Assembly (NCBI GenBank): GCA_963675135.1
Contig: OY776134.1
Coordinates: 68,805,643 to 68,869,642, forward strand
From: Galeopsis tetrahit
Taxonomy: Eukaryota > Streptophyta > Magnoliopsida > Lamiales > Lamiaceae
Direction of reading: 5' to 3'
Length of the DNA: 64,000 nucleotides
Shown: one piece after another, positions 33,431-46,800 of the stretch
Layout: each line of letters begins with the position of its first letter
How positions within the stretch are numbered: the first letter of the stretch is position 1
Made by a program: the position numbers and the translations under genes
Notes under the pieces: model-generated
What the model saw: only the letters and a program-made list of their open reading frames with translations
What the model was told of the DNA's origin: nothing
The model's database searches: none

Positions 33431-35290
33431 CATGTAGAACTTGCAGTCGTGCAGCCCGAAAAAATATCCATTGGAGAATCTCAGTGTGGAAAATACTCTA
33501 GCAATTAATACTCAAGTAAAGAAACAAAATTTACTGATATGTACCATATGTATTTCTTATTTCAATTTAATATTTAAGTTTTTTGTATCACTAAATTATG
33601 TTATTATATTTATCTGTTGTAATAGGTTAGAAGAAATTCTCATCCATCTTCTAGAACATTGGGTGATTCATCAACCAACCCTTTCCAAAGTAGCCAAGAA
33701 TTATCAGTAAATTGTTAATAATCATATAACTCAATTATAATTTATTATCATCTCATTTTTGTTGTTGGTTTACTTTTCATTTTACAGGGTAACCAGGAAA
33801 TTAAATGGAAAACTCAGGAGGTGGTAGGAAAAGAAAAAATCACAATTAAGCAATTGAGCGTGTCTTGGCTTACCATGTCATTTTATAATTACATGTTAGG
33901 TGACTAATTTTTTATTTTATAGGTTGTGCAATCATCAAGAGTACACAATCCAATTATTGTGAAAGGAGAAGTGAATTATATCACTATGTCAAATTTAGCT
34001 ACAAGAAAGAGTGGCAGTGGTTCATCAACCAAACAAGAAAATTACCAAAGGAAAAACAAGTGAGAGTGATGGCAAAAAAAAAAAAAAGCTAAATATCATC
34101 TATCACACAAACTTATATGAAATATTGATAATTAAAGTAAATTTGGAGTAAAAAATTGTGAGTCAAGTCCCTATCAACGCGAGTAAACAGGGGTTAAACT
34201 TAATTAAAATATATTTTTTCCTTTTCAAATATTGTTTTACTATATGATCAAAATATTGTTACTAAAAGGAAAAAAAATGTATACTAAAGTCTACAAGTCA
34301 AAACATATTCTGGACACTTAGTTTTTTTTGACAAATTCTCCGTAATATTATTTATATATAGTATTACACTTTTGTTCTTGTAATAATAATGTTTTCACCT
34401 TATAATAATAATATATTGATCATATAATAAATCATCTACTTGTAATAATAATACTTTAACTTTTGGACTATCCGAATTTAAACTTTAATTTTGACTCGTA
34501 AGTCGTAAAAAGGCATGTATAGCTCTTAATTTAAATGTATAAAAAAACATCACTTGTTGTAGAAATGTTGAATGAAGGGAATACTACAAAAAAAAAAAAA
34601 AAAATCCTTTCACAATTTAAATAAAATTTAAAAATAACAATAGTTGCAACATTGTTGACTCGCTGGCCAAAAGTGTCATTTTAAGGCCCAGTCCAGCTAT
34701 GCGTAGTTTAGAATTGATTAGGCCCGTGTTTAAAACATCGTGCGGAATGAAGTAAGAAGCTTTTTGACGTAACTTAAATTGCAATTTCGATTATAATTAG
34801 TGAAGCTAAATTTGAGAGTTAATTTAAGAATTAGGTTTTATTTATTTTATTTTATTGAAACTAAACTCGAAAGTAAAATTTACTCTCCCGTCCACCAAAA
34901 AAACTCATTTTTTTTATTTGTGTGTACACCCAATCAAAGAAGCATCAAAAAAAAAAAATAGATAAAATAAGGATATCGTAGTATATTAGTTGAAATGTGA
35001 TAGTTTCCATAGAGTGTGTGACTACGTCGTGAACTGAGGGTGTATTTCAGAAAATTTGAAGAAAAAAAACTAATTTCCCAATTAATTTTCCGCACTCAAT
35101 TGCTGACGCTAATTTTATTCCATTTATACCCCTACGTAAACTCCTTTTTAGTACCATTTCCCAAATTCTTTTTTGCCGCTATCAACCCTCTTCCTCACCA
35201 AACCACCATACATCACCCTTTCACTCTCCCAACAGCCACCATTTTCTCCAACGCCGTACGATCCAACCGCCACCCAATTCGACGGCGAAA
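33431..35290. other. Transposon tail and PDH E1-alpha upstream region
   Basis: 33431-34100 is purine-rich sequence probably continuing the MULE relic, with broken frames. 34100-34870 is AT-rich, nothing recognised. 34870-35290 is the promoter and 5' leader of the PDH E1-alpha gene; I see no unambiguous TATA box. Confidence 0.4.
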
Positions 35291-38200
35291 ATGGCTCAGT
35301 TAACTCACCGCACCGCCACCATCCAAAGGTCTCTCTCCGCCGCCTTTTATGCCACGCGACACCTTGCTACCGCATCCACATCTCCAATCACGGTGGAAAC
35401 CTCCCTCCCGTTCACCGGCCACAGGATCGATCCGCCATCTAGGTCCGTTGAAACTACCCCTCAGGAACTCCTTACCTTCTACCGCGATATGGCTCTTATG
35501 CGCCGTATGGAAATCGCTGCCGATTCACTCTATAAATCGAAATTGATCCGTGGATTCTGCCATCTATACGACGGACAGGAAGCTGTTGCCGTTGGAATGG
35601 AAGCCGCGATCAACAAAAAGGATTGCATAATTACCGCGTATCGTGACCACTGCATCTTCCTGGGGCGTGGGGGAACGCTTCTGGAAGCGTTCGCTGAACT
35701 TATGGGGAGAAAGGACGGGTGTTCGAAGGGGAAGGGAGGTTCGATGCATTTCTATAAGAAGGACGGCGGGTTTTATGGCGGACACGGGATTGTTGGAGCG
35801 CAGGTTCCTTTAGGAATTGGATTGGCTTTCGCTCAGAAGTATAACAAGGATGAGAATGTGACTTTTGCGATGTACGGTGATGGTGCTGCTAACCAGGGGC
35901 AATTGTTTGAGGCGTTGAATATTGCAGCGCTGTGGGATCTCCCTGCTATTTTGGTCTGCGAGAATAATCACTGTAAGATCCTTTAGGGATAAAGTATTTT
36001 GCTTTCATATTTCAGTGATTTGATATGTTGAAATAAAAAGGGATTGAAATTGAGGTTCAAATAATTCAAATCCCAAATTTTGGATTTATATGACAGAGTG
36101 CATGATAATTGTCGTTTTTTTTTGGTTTTTTTTGAGAGGCATGATAATTGTGGCTGAGATTGATTAAAAATATGTTAGCTACTGAGATCTTTTTGCGATT
36201 GTAAAATTCTCTGGGAAGATTAACATCTGTTTTGTTTTATTAATGTGTGCTTGTGATGGTTTATAAATGAGTTGTACATGATTCACTCTGTTGACAGAGC
36301 TGCCTAGTTTACCCGAGTGTGCTGTTAATACCAATCACAGTAGGACTTTCCTATTTTTCTTTTTCGTCACTTACTTACAAGAAAGCTGAAAGACTTTCTA
36401 TGTGATGCTCCAAAGATGTTTAATTTATAAAACCCAACTGGACCTTTATGAGTATATGTTGTCTTCTGTGTTTGTTGGCTTGGTTTGAAAGTAGATATAA
36501 CTCTTGCACTCTGTGTAATTGGTTGGGTACTCTTATTGATTTACTTAATCAATTTGGTGCACAGATGGAATGGGCACAGCAGAATGGAGGGCAGCAAAAA
36601 GTCCAGCTTATTATAAAAGAGGAGATTATGTTCCAGGGTTGAAGGTAAGGGGGCTTTTTTTTTCTATTTATGTATGTGGCATATCTTATGAGATATGTTG
36701 AACTTTATGATGGACTATTTGAGAGAATCCATGCAAAAAAATTATTTGATTTGTGCTCCAAGGTTACTTTGATTCTGCTTTCTTCACCAGACTAATGTTA
36801 TACGCATATAGTTATATGCATGCTGAAAAGTATAGGATGTGGTAAATGAATCAATTTTTTAGTATTTTTGTTTTGAATTTCTATTGGATGTCTAGAATTT
36901 TTTATTTATGTACTAAAAAAATTGAATCATAATGATATGGAGTGGAGCTGAGCGCAGTGCATTGCAAATATAGCTTAACTATATGAATATAGAGGTGTTA
37001 TTTACCGTCTGCCTCTGTACTTTTTTCTGAAAGTGAATTCTCATATCTCCTACGTTTGTAATTGAGTTAGATTCACGTGTACAATCTTTTTCAATGGAGA
37101 CTGTTGAGATGACTGAATCTTATTTCCTCAATTATGTCTTATTTGGTTCTTGATGAAACGACTGGGAAAATAAGAACACATCTATTAGCAGTTAAGCAGA
37201 AATGATACTGCGAAAGCTGATAATGAAAAAAAAAATTGAGTTTGGTGATAGAAAGAGTTAGTCATACTTTGATTTAATAGTTTTCTGTTTGATGACCAAT
37301 GCATATCGCGTTTATGTTGTGATAGGTGGATGGTATGGATGCCCTTGCTGTGAAACAAGCGTGCAAGTTTGCGAAGGAGCATGCCTTGAAAAATGGACCC
37401 ATTGTGAGTACATATAACTAAGTTTATTGCCAATTATGGATACATTTATATACCTGAATATGCCTTCTGCGTTAGCCCTCATGTATCTAATCACTCTGCT
37501 ACTTTTCTGTTCACAGATGTTTATTTCATTAGTAGTTATGAAACCTTGAAACTGTATATTGGAGCTAGACGAGATCAAGAACAATTTTTAATCACACTAA
37601 TTTTGAAATACTTTGGGAAAGAAAAGTCTCTTTATAAGTATAAATATTTGACTATTGCAGTTTCTGGTTTTACTAAATAGTCTTTTATAAAGAAAGTTTG
37701 TTCCACTGTCTCTTTCTTTCCAATAAACGTGTGAACGTGGGAATGAAGAATACATTGCAGACGAATATCATCTCGTCATAGCTGCTCCTTTTTGTTTTTG
37801 AATATTTTATGGACGTCCTGGTCTCGCTAGAAGCTCCTTAAGTTGGTATACTAATTGCCTCTCATACTACCATACTGGTCATATGTGGGTGGCTGTCTCT
37901 ATGCCACTCACCCAAAAACTCATTTTTGGTTCTCAATTTCACCATGTAATAAACACTTATAAAATTCTTGAATCTGTTCAGATCCTTGAAATGGACACCT
38001 ACAGATATCACGGACACTCCATGTCTGATCCTGGAAGCACATACCGTACGCGTGATGAGATCTCTGGTATTAGACAGGTGAAATAGTGTGTAATTCATCT
38101 CTTGATAGTTATAGCCTCGGGCTTGGTGTGCTTGGCTAAACTCAGTTCTATTTTCAACAGGAGCGTGATCCAATTGAAAGAATCAGAAAGTTAATCCTAG

Positions 38201-39681
38201 CTCACGATATAGCTAGTGAAAAGGAAATGAAGGTAACATAGCCATATATCCTCTCTTGCGTAATGTAAATCTGTCTCATTTAACTTGTGTTTCTAGATGA
38301 TTCTATTTTGTTGGAGTCAGCTATTGTTGGTTTCTTAGTCTAAATGACCTGAATGAATAGTTGAACAAAGCTTTCTACTCAAGAGTGACATTGCGTTGAG
38401 TTTGTGTACTGCTTTTGTTATTATGCAGGATACTGAGAAAGAAGTAAGAAAAGAAGTTGATGATGCCATTGCACAAGCTAAGGTTATAATTGCCACACTT
38501 TCATGTTTTGTAATGGTTAAACAGGAATACTATGAACTCTGGTTTGTATCACAACTTATTTAAATCTGGTTTTGTAGGAGAGTGCCTTGCCTGATTCTTC
38601 GGAGCTTTTCACTAATGTATATGTCAAAGGCTACGGAGTTGAGGTAAAATTGTTTCTTCTATTCATTTATTGTTTAGGGAGACTCATATTATTCTCTTAA
38701 CTCCAGTATTGGGTGCTGGCAATTGTCTCTTGTCTCTAAACTACATCAACTGCTTTAAGCATGTGACACGTACTCTACAAACAGGATAACACAGGATCTG
38801 ATCTGTCTTCATTAAGTTCTTGATCTTTTTATTTAAACAAAGGGCTACTTGAAATAGATTTGAGAAATCTAGTTTGGTTCAGTTGAGTCATGAACTAGTT
38901 TACATTCTTGGGGAAATAAACACAAATTTGCCATTGATCTCACTATGGGAAAAAGTATTTCATCATACGACTTCTTAAAAACATTGAAAGACAATCTTTT
39001 CAGCATTATGAAAGTGAAATAGATCTGGTAATTTTTACTTCCTGCTTGGATGGAACTTAAACCAGATCAACAACTGAAAGCATTGAGACCTGGATATGAT
39101 TAATTCACTGATAAAACAAAGATAAGAGAAAATGTATTGAACCTCACTATACTATTCTAAAAACCCAGATCAAATTGATTTAGTCCATCGATGAGGAAAC
39201 AGCAAACAGTATCTGAAACTCATGTGGCTTGTGAAGTGTTCTATGTCACTTTATTTTTATCCTTTCTTAGTCTGATGGTCTTTGCTGTTCCTGATACAAC
39301 TTGATCTGTGGCTGATGAATCCCGTGTCTCCATCATCTTTATACCCTTTATGCTTACTCTTGAGCATCTGGTTGTTATCCTGCTCTCTGTATGTATATGC
39401 TTGAATTATTTTGTATTCAAGAGTTACATTCAGATATCAAGATATATGGTCGCATCATATTTCTTCAAGTTGATGGTGTCCTTAGAAGTTACCTCCTTAT
39501 GTTGCGTCTCTGTAATTAAGTGTGGAAAAGGCTGTAACTTATTTCGTCTGGCAATGTGATGCATGATGTACTTGTAATTTGATTCCTTATTGCTGAAAAG
39601 ACCCCCTGAACTGAATAGCTGCTTGTAATATTGCAGTCATACGGAGCGGACAGAAAGGAATTGAGAGCCGTGCTTCCATGA
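35291..39681 (+). CDS. IAR4: Pyruvate dehydrogenase E1 subunit alpha, mitochondrial
   Basis: Thiamine-diphosphate-dependent alpha subunit of the mitochondrial pyruvate dehydrogenase complex; with E1-beta it decarboxylates pyruvate and acetylates the lipoyl group of E2. Eight exons: 35291-35972, 36565-36644, 37326-37403, 37982-38077, 38161-38232, 38429-38482, 38578-38643, 39637-39681. They join in phase to 390 residues, about the family length. The first 30 or so residues, rich in Arg, Ser and Ala, fit a mitochondrial presequence. The cofactor motif GDGAANQG starts at residue 196 and ends with ENN near 226; the phosphorylation loop YRYHGHSMSDPGS is at 287-299. The start ATG has context AAAATGGC. 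Symbol IAR4 (rather than the paralogue At1g59900) rests on gene order: its neighbours GATL and WVD2-like match those of Arabidopsis IAR4. Intron 7 is nearly 1 kb. Confidence 0.97.
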
Positions 39682-40962
39682 GTAGTTTTGTTCATGGACT
39701 AACAGGCAATAAGCAAAATTAGAGTTCAGGCAATAAGAGAGATGCAGATTGAGAAACATTGAGATCCTGCTGGCGAATGTTTCGTCGTTATTATTTTACC
39801 TCTTGTTTACTTTTGTGGATATTGGAAAATTTGTTCGGTTTACTGCTATTGATCTAATCTTTTGCAGCAACACAGCTCTGTTTAAATTTGTTTATGCATC
39901 TTAATTTCACCTTTGGGTGGAGATGTCTATCTTTTGCATATATTAGGTTCTTCGACGCTGTAATTCAACGAACAACATGTTCACTTTACGTGGACGGAGG
40001 AATTACTATTGTTTTGAGATAAGTGATTAAATTGATAACTTTTTGTTTTCTTAGAAAATAATTTCTTGGGGCCTATTATGCAATACCAAATTATTAGATT
40101 GGTTACATGGAAGACAATGATGGTGCAAATATATATACCTTGTGCTTTTAATTCAAATCGTTGGAGTTGCTTTTTCCATTAAGCATTATGATATTTGTAC
40201 TTGTAACCGGTTCATGAATGATTGTTTTTGGAGGCACGGTTATATGCACACATCAAATTAGTTAGTACACTGTACACCCATTTTGACTTTTAATTAATTT
40301 AAGACATATGAAATGTCCGAACTACCCATCGAAAGTTCAAAACTTCTGTAATTGTAAGCCCCAACAATTAAAACCTTTGGCAACACCATTTTTTCATGAA
40401 AAAAACTCTTAAAAAATTACAGAATTTAAAAAAAAAAAAATTGTTGATAAAATGACTTCCAAATCCAATACCCTACCAATTTTTTTCGTATTTTTTTGAG
40501 ATATCAGACATAATGGGAAAGGGTATTTTAGATCTTTCTCGGGTGTGTACTAACTATTCGATGAATGTTTTAAGCGAGCGGGTGTTTTAATAAAATCCGT
40601 GTGCACATAACCGTGCCCTACTTCATTTATCTCTGGTGTTATATGGGCCGTTTTTTCAGCCCATATTCTGCTGGCATGTCCAATAAACGAGCCCATAGAA
40701 AGTTGAAACCCGAATAATTGTCGGGTCAAATCAAAATCCAACAGGAAAATTAGCATAACCTAAAACCCTCTCATCTAAACCCCTAATCCATTCATTTTCA
40801 TCGTTTCTGTTCAATTTCTGATGAAAATACATAATTGATGCCCTTTGATCGAACATTCAACCAATAAGCTTGCATACATTCAACGAATAAGCTCAAAGTT
40901 GAACAAAAACTGCTCCTTTTATATATTTGTAAATTGCTGTGGCTAATTTACTGTTCGCATGA
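39682..40962. other. 3' flank of PDH E1-alpha and upstream of PPR gene
   Basis: The 3' UTR of E1-alpha probably reaches about 39950. The rest is AT-rich with no gene. 40740-40960 is the likely leader of the PPR gene. Confidence 0.45.
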
Positions 40963-43852
40963 ATGTTCAGGTACGTAATTATATATTTTCCTTCACGTTT
41001 TTTTGGTGAATTTAATTCATTCGCATTGTGCATGGGCATCAGATTGTTGTTTTTATTTTCTTTGTTTCACTGGGTTGGTAAATTATTCAGATGGCTTTCT
41101 TATTTGATTCGTTGTGAGGGTGGGGTGTACTTACTTTTACTTGCTGTTTGTCTTGTTTCAAGCTTTTGTGAATGACCACTTTTCGAAGTCTTGAAGTTTT
41201 AAGTTTTGTTAATGACAATTTGAAATCAGATTGTGCCCCATTCCTGCTTGAGCTAATTCAGTTTCCTTGTTCAATGGTGAAATAAAATTTTCAAAATAAA
41301 TAGTGCAGTTCTTGGTTTGAGATATCAAATGATGCACTTATAATGTGCTATTAGTTCTGTTAAAATCACAATTTCTTATTTGCCTTGGAGGTTTCGCACG
41401 CAGGTTGCAGCCAGTGCGTAAAGATGGGATTGTATTAAGGCATCTCTCAGCATCAGGTTGTTTCCTTTTACGTTTTTTTGGTGGGAGCCATATATCTAAA
41501 TTATCCAATGGCGCTGATCAAAGGAGTAGAGAGATCAATTTTGAGCTATTATTTAATGCTTGCACCAAGCCAGAGGATGCCAAACGTGTGCATGCTCTTC
41601 TCATTGTGGCAGGGAGGGCCCAAAGCACTTTTGTTGCCACCAGGCTTATCAATGTCTATGCCTATCTCGGCAATATTTCTATGTCTCGAGAAACGTTTGA
41701 TCAAGTTCCTAACAAAGATGCTTATACATGGAACTCGATGTTATCGGGTTATGTCCGGAATCGCTGTTTCAGTGAAGCAATGAAATGTGGATTTCAGATG
41801 CTGTCAAGGGCTGATGTTAGACCTGATTTTCATACTTTTCCTTCTGTGTTAAAAGCTTGTTACACTTTACTTGATGGGGAAAGGCTGCATTGCTGGGTTT
41901 TGAAACTGGGGTTTGAGTGGGATGTGTTTGTAGCTGCTTCGTTGTTGCATATGTATTGTCGTTTTGGATTTTCTGGTTGTGCCTATACAATTTTCAAGGA
42001 TATGCCATTCCGTGATACGGGGTGCTGGAATTCTATGATTTCTGGTTTTCTCCAAAATGGTAATGCTAAGGAGGCACTGAGTATTCTGGATGATATGGTA
42101 TTGGAGGAAATAAATCTGGATGCAATTACCGTTGCTACAGTTCTCTCAATTTGTGCACAGTTGAATGATATAATGCGAGGAATGCTGATCCATTTATATG
42201 CGATAAAGCATGGTTTGGAGTTTAAACTGTTTGTTTCCAATGCCTTGATACACATGTATGCCAAATTTCGTGAGTTAAAGTGTGCACAAAGTGTCTTTGA
42301 CCTCATGTATGTTAGAGATACGGTGTCGTGGAATTCCATAATTGCAGCATATGAGCAAAATGATCATCCACATGATGCAATCAAATACTTCCTCCAGATG
42401 CAATCAAATAAAATTAAACCAGATTCACTGACTCTGGTGAGCTTGTCTTCTTGTGCTGCTCAGACCAAGGATCTTTCATGCAGCAAATCTGTTCATGGAT
42501 TCATAGTGAGAAGATGCTGGGTTACAAAAAACTTTGTGATTGGAAATGCAGTTGTAGACATGTATGCCAAATTAGGCATTATTGATTCAGCACGCAAGGT
42601 TTTTGAAGAACTTCCTTGTAAAGACGTAATCACGTGGAGCACAATGATCACAGGCTATGCTCAAAATGGTTTTGCAAGCGAGGCCATTGAAGTGTACCAC
42701 ATGATGAAAGAGAGGGATGTCAAACCTAACCTAGGGACGTGGGTGTCAATTATACCGGCTTATGCTCATCTAGGAGCCCTGAGAGATGGAATGAGAATCC
42801 ATGGCCAGGTGCTCAAGGAAAACCTTGACTTGGAAGTCTTTGTGGGGACTTCTCTTATCGATCTGTATGGAAAATGTGGGAGATTGAGTGAAGCAGTATC
42901 TTTATTCTATCAAATACCTAGGGAAACCTCTGTCCCTTGGAATGCCATAATATCTTGTCATGGACTTCATGGAATTGGTGAGACGTCATTGAAACTCTTT
43001 GGGGATATGTTGAAGGAAGGAGTGAAGCCAGATCATGTAACATTTTTATCATTGTTGAATGCTTGCAGTCATGCAGGTTTGGTTGATGAGGGAAAACAGT
43101 GCTTTCATGTGATGCAGCAAGAATATGGAATCAAGCCTAGTTTGAAGCACTATGGCTGCATGGTGGACATGTTTGGTAGGGCCGGTTTATTGGAAAAGGC
43201 ATATAGTTTCATCGAGAGCATGCCTTTGAGACCCGATGCTTCAATATGGGGAGCTCTTCTTGGTGCTTGTAGAATCCATGGAAATGTTGAGATGGGTAGA
43301 AAGGCCTCAAATCAGTTGATTGAACTTAATTCCAAAGATGTGGGACACTATGTTTTGATGTCAAATCTTTACGCAAACTTTGGGCGATGGGAAGGGGTGA
43401 ATGAAGTGAGGTCATTGGCTAGAGATAGGGGGTTATGGAAGACTCCTGGGTGGAGTTCAATCGAACTAAATAACCGTGTTGAAGTCTTTTATATGGGTAG
43501 TTGGCATCATCCTCAGTATGAAGAGATACAAAAGGAATTGACGATACTGAATGCTAAAATGAAAAGTCTTGGTTACACCCCCGACTTTAGTTTTGTACTG
43601 CAAGATGTTGAAGACGATGAGAAAGAAAATGTGCTTGCAAATCACAGCGAGAGATTGGCTATAATGTATGGCATTCTCAATACACCCCCTAAAACTTGTA
43701 TTAGGATATTCAAGAATTTGCGGGTGTGTGGGGACTGCCATTCGGTGACGAAGTTCATATCAAAACTTACAGAAAGGGAGATCATTGTAAGGGATTCCAA
43801 TCGCTTTCATCACTTCAAAGACGGTATTTGCTCCTGTGGTGATTATTGGTGA
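40963..43852 (+). CDS. EMB2758: DYW-class pentatricopeptide repeat protein (EMB2758-like)
   Basis: Organelle RNA-binding PLS-type PPR protein ending in E, E+ and DYW domains; such proteins usually direct C-to-U editing. The repeats run from NFELLFNACTKPEDAKRVHA to about two-thirds of the protein; the DYW domain keeps HSERLAI and CGDCHSVTKFISK and ends exactly in CGDYW. Wording throughout matches Arabidopsis At4g33990 (EMB2758). The long open frame has no usable ATG before the repeats: its 5' end at 41345 is GTG, an in-frame stop lies at 41330, and the first in-frame ATG (about 41681) would cut off the first repeat. A small first exon solves this: ATGTTCAG at 40963-40970, followed by GTACGT, joined to the acceptor CACGCAG before 41404. 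That gives 818 residues, near the 823 I recall for Arabidopsis. The splice is inferred. Confidence 0.9.
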
Positions 43853-46800
43853 CATTTCGATCGCCATTCTGAAATTATTTTACTATGTGTGTATCTTTTT
43901 CCGAAATTTATGCAAAAGAAACGTAGAAGATTCATTTCCAATCTGATTAACTTTGTTGTTACAATGTAGTTGGACCTGTTATATATGATTAATAAAGGCT
44001 GCCTCCTTCCAATATCAAATTTATTCAACTCGGGTAGCTCGAGAGCTTGACTTGGCTCGTCTATATTATTAATACTTGATTTACTAATGAGTCGGCTTGA
44101 GCTCGATTCTTGTGGATCGATATTTTACAAACTTTCTTGTCATTTTATTGTATAAAGTGATATTTAGACTTGTTTGCAAGTTGAGTCGAACTTTATTTTC
44201 AGTTCCTTTGGAGCGAGTTTGGCTCGATAATTGCTCGAGTTGAGGTAGTTAACATGTATTAAGGGGGTGTTTGCAAGCTAGGGCAGGACTCAAAATGAAG
44301 GCTGCCAATGTGAATGGTTGCAGTCATTTGGAGCCGAAAGTAAAGAAAAGATAGAATAGGTAACAAAGCAGATGATGGGGTTCTTTCTTTGAGAATCATC
44401 AGTTTTGCTTTCACTTTTCTTTTTTTCCCTACTTTTTTTTTTTTTCTTCTTTTTTGCACAAGTGATTTTGGAAATTGAATTTGCAATAGAATCATGCTTG
44501 TATTTTTATGACTTCCAGCACATTATGTATTGGTTAGAATAAACACAGTCAATGCTACTAGCCTACTAACTAGCATTACATTGGAACTAGCTTACAGTGT
44601 TGGAAATTTGGAGCAAAAATTAAAGTGTGGTAATATTCAATGGTTTATTTTCTATAATCTCAAATTTTGGAATTTAAGACTTAAATAATTAGTGGTCTAC
44701 CATATACAATATGCACGTAATATTCATTCGTTCTTGTAAAAATTACTCAATTCCAATTTTTCTTTTATCAATTACATTATTTTATTTTATTTTGACAGAA
44801 TTAAATTATTTCTAATACATCTATTATTCAATTGTATTTTTTAATTTTCGAGTCTGTCTTTTACTATGGTAATTATTAAATGTGGTGCCAATGTTTAATT
44901 TGAGGAACCCTAGGCACTGTGGTGCTGTGCACCCACCCATCACTTAATGCATTTTGCTCTTCCCGATTTCTTACTTGCAATCACTTTAGTAACAATCAAT
45001 ATTCTCACCCATATTCAAAAGTATTTTCAAAAATCACTTTTTCAAAAACTTCAATGAGAACTCCTTCATAAGTAAGTTTCTCATTATTTTTTAGCACATA
45101 GAGGGAGAAAGGGTAAGAATAAAAAATTAAAAAATATTTATAAAAAATAATATGAAAAACTAATAGATGGATATATCAAAATGAAAGCTTATAGGCATAC
45201 GGAATTAGTCAAATTACCCAAAGTTCATTTAATAATTTTAGATTAAAAAAAATTACAGAATTTAGTTACTAAATTTAAACAAATTTATAATTCATCCAAA
45301 AAATAACACACAGACTATAGTACTGTAGAAGTTTTTATTTATTTAGATTACTGTAGTAGAAAGTTTGGAAATCAGGTGTCGGGAGAAAAGGGTGCACGTG
45401 GTCACATGGTACAGTATTGTGCGCCAGCAACATTATATCAGCACCCGTCACATCAATTTACTCCTTCCACTCCAAAATCACTTTTTTTTACATTAATTTA
45501 AATACAAAGAGATTTATTTATTTATTTTGATAAAATAAGAGTATTTTGTAAAATAAATAATGGTTTAACCAAAATAAATAAGTGAAAATTTTGTGGATAA
45601 AAACAATAATAAACTTTTTTTCATTGTAAAAATTAATGTGAGATAAATGAAAAAGGAAAGTGTGACAAATTATTTAAGATAATATTAAAATATTAATTTA
45701 TAAAAATATAATTAGGTATATACTCCATATGTGTAAATCCAGCTGTCATCTCATTTCCAACATATATTTCCAGTTGGCACCTGCATCTTTACTTGCTTTT
45801 TTTCTCTTTTCAAAATTTATTGCTCAAAAAGAGATTCGAAATTATCATCTTACTATTTGATTACTCATTTCCATTTTATTTTTTTGTCAAAAAAAATCAA
45901 AATATATAATTTGTGTTTTTTCCCCTTGAATTGTTCAAATAATATGCACAGTATATTTTTTTAAATATATCTTATCATACTTATTTTAATTACTCTATTT
46001 ATTAATAAACAATATTTTTTTTATAATTGGTGCAAACAATATCATATTTTTTAAAATTTTGGTAAGGACATCGACAATTCTTATAATGATGAATTGGTAA
46101 TTCTCAAGATGTTTATATAGTCCATATGAGTTTATAAAGATAGACTTATTATTTCTAGATTTTAGAATGGGGACAAGTATAAAATATGCTACTCATATAT
46201 ATCCTACTTAGTAATTACTAAATCACAATATTCTATAAATGTATTTTGTATATTTATATATAAGTTTAAATTAATAATTTTCTATTTATTCAAGGTCAAT
46301 TTATTAAACATATTCGAGACATTACACATGCACTTTGTCAAGTACAACCTTGCAACCCTATTTACAAAGCAAAATATATTCTTCCCCTCCAATAACGTCC
46401 AAAAGGGCAAACTCCCTTTATTCCTAAAAAAATGCTTATATTTATTCATGGTAAAAGAATAATCTTTTCAAAAATATTAGCAATATTTAAAGCAAAATCA
46501 TAAATTAAAAAAAATATTGTGATCCAGAGTTGTTTGTTTGAATATGATTTGAGAATAAATAAAAATGTATATTTAATAAAAATGAGGGAAGAGGAAAAAA
46601 AAAAAAATGTATTCTCAATTTTGTGTTAAATCTCGTCTGTCGCGTTATTAATTGAACATTTATTGTTTGCATTCGATTTAATTTAAGAATTGTTTATTAG
46701 TATTAAATTTGATAAAGTTGACTTTTATGATGTATATTATGTGTAATTCAATTTTATTGGAAAGATAATCTTTAGTTAGTGTGAAAAAATTAATGTCATC

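Noticed and set aside
41345..41403. GTG-started N terminus of the PPR frame
   Set aside because: GTG is not a normal plant start, the segment lies between an in-frame stop and a good splice acceptor, and skipping it by splicing gives a proper ATG.
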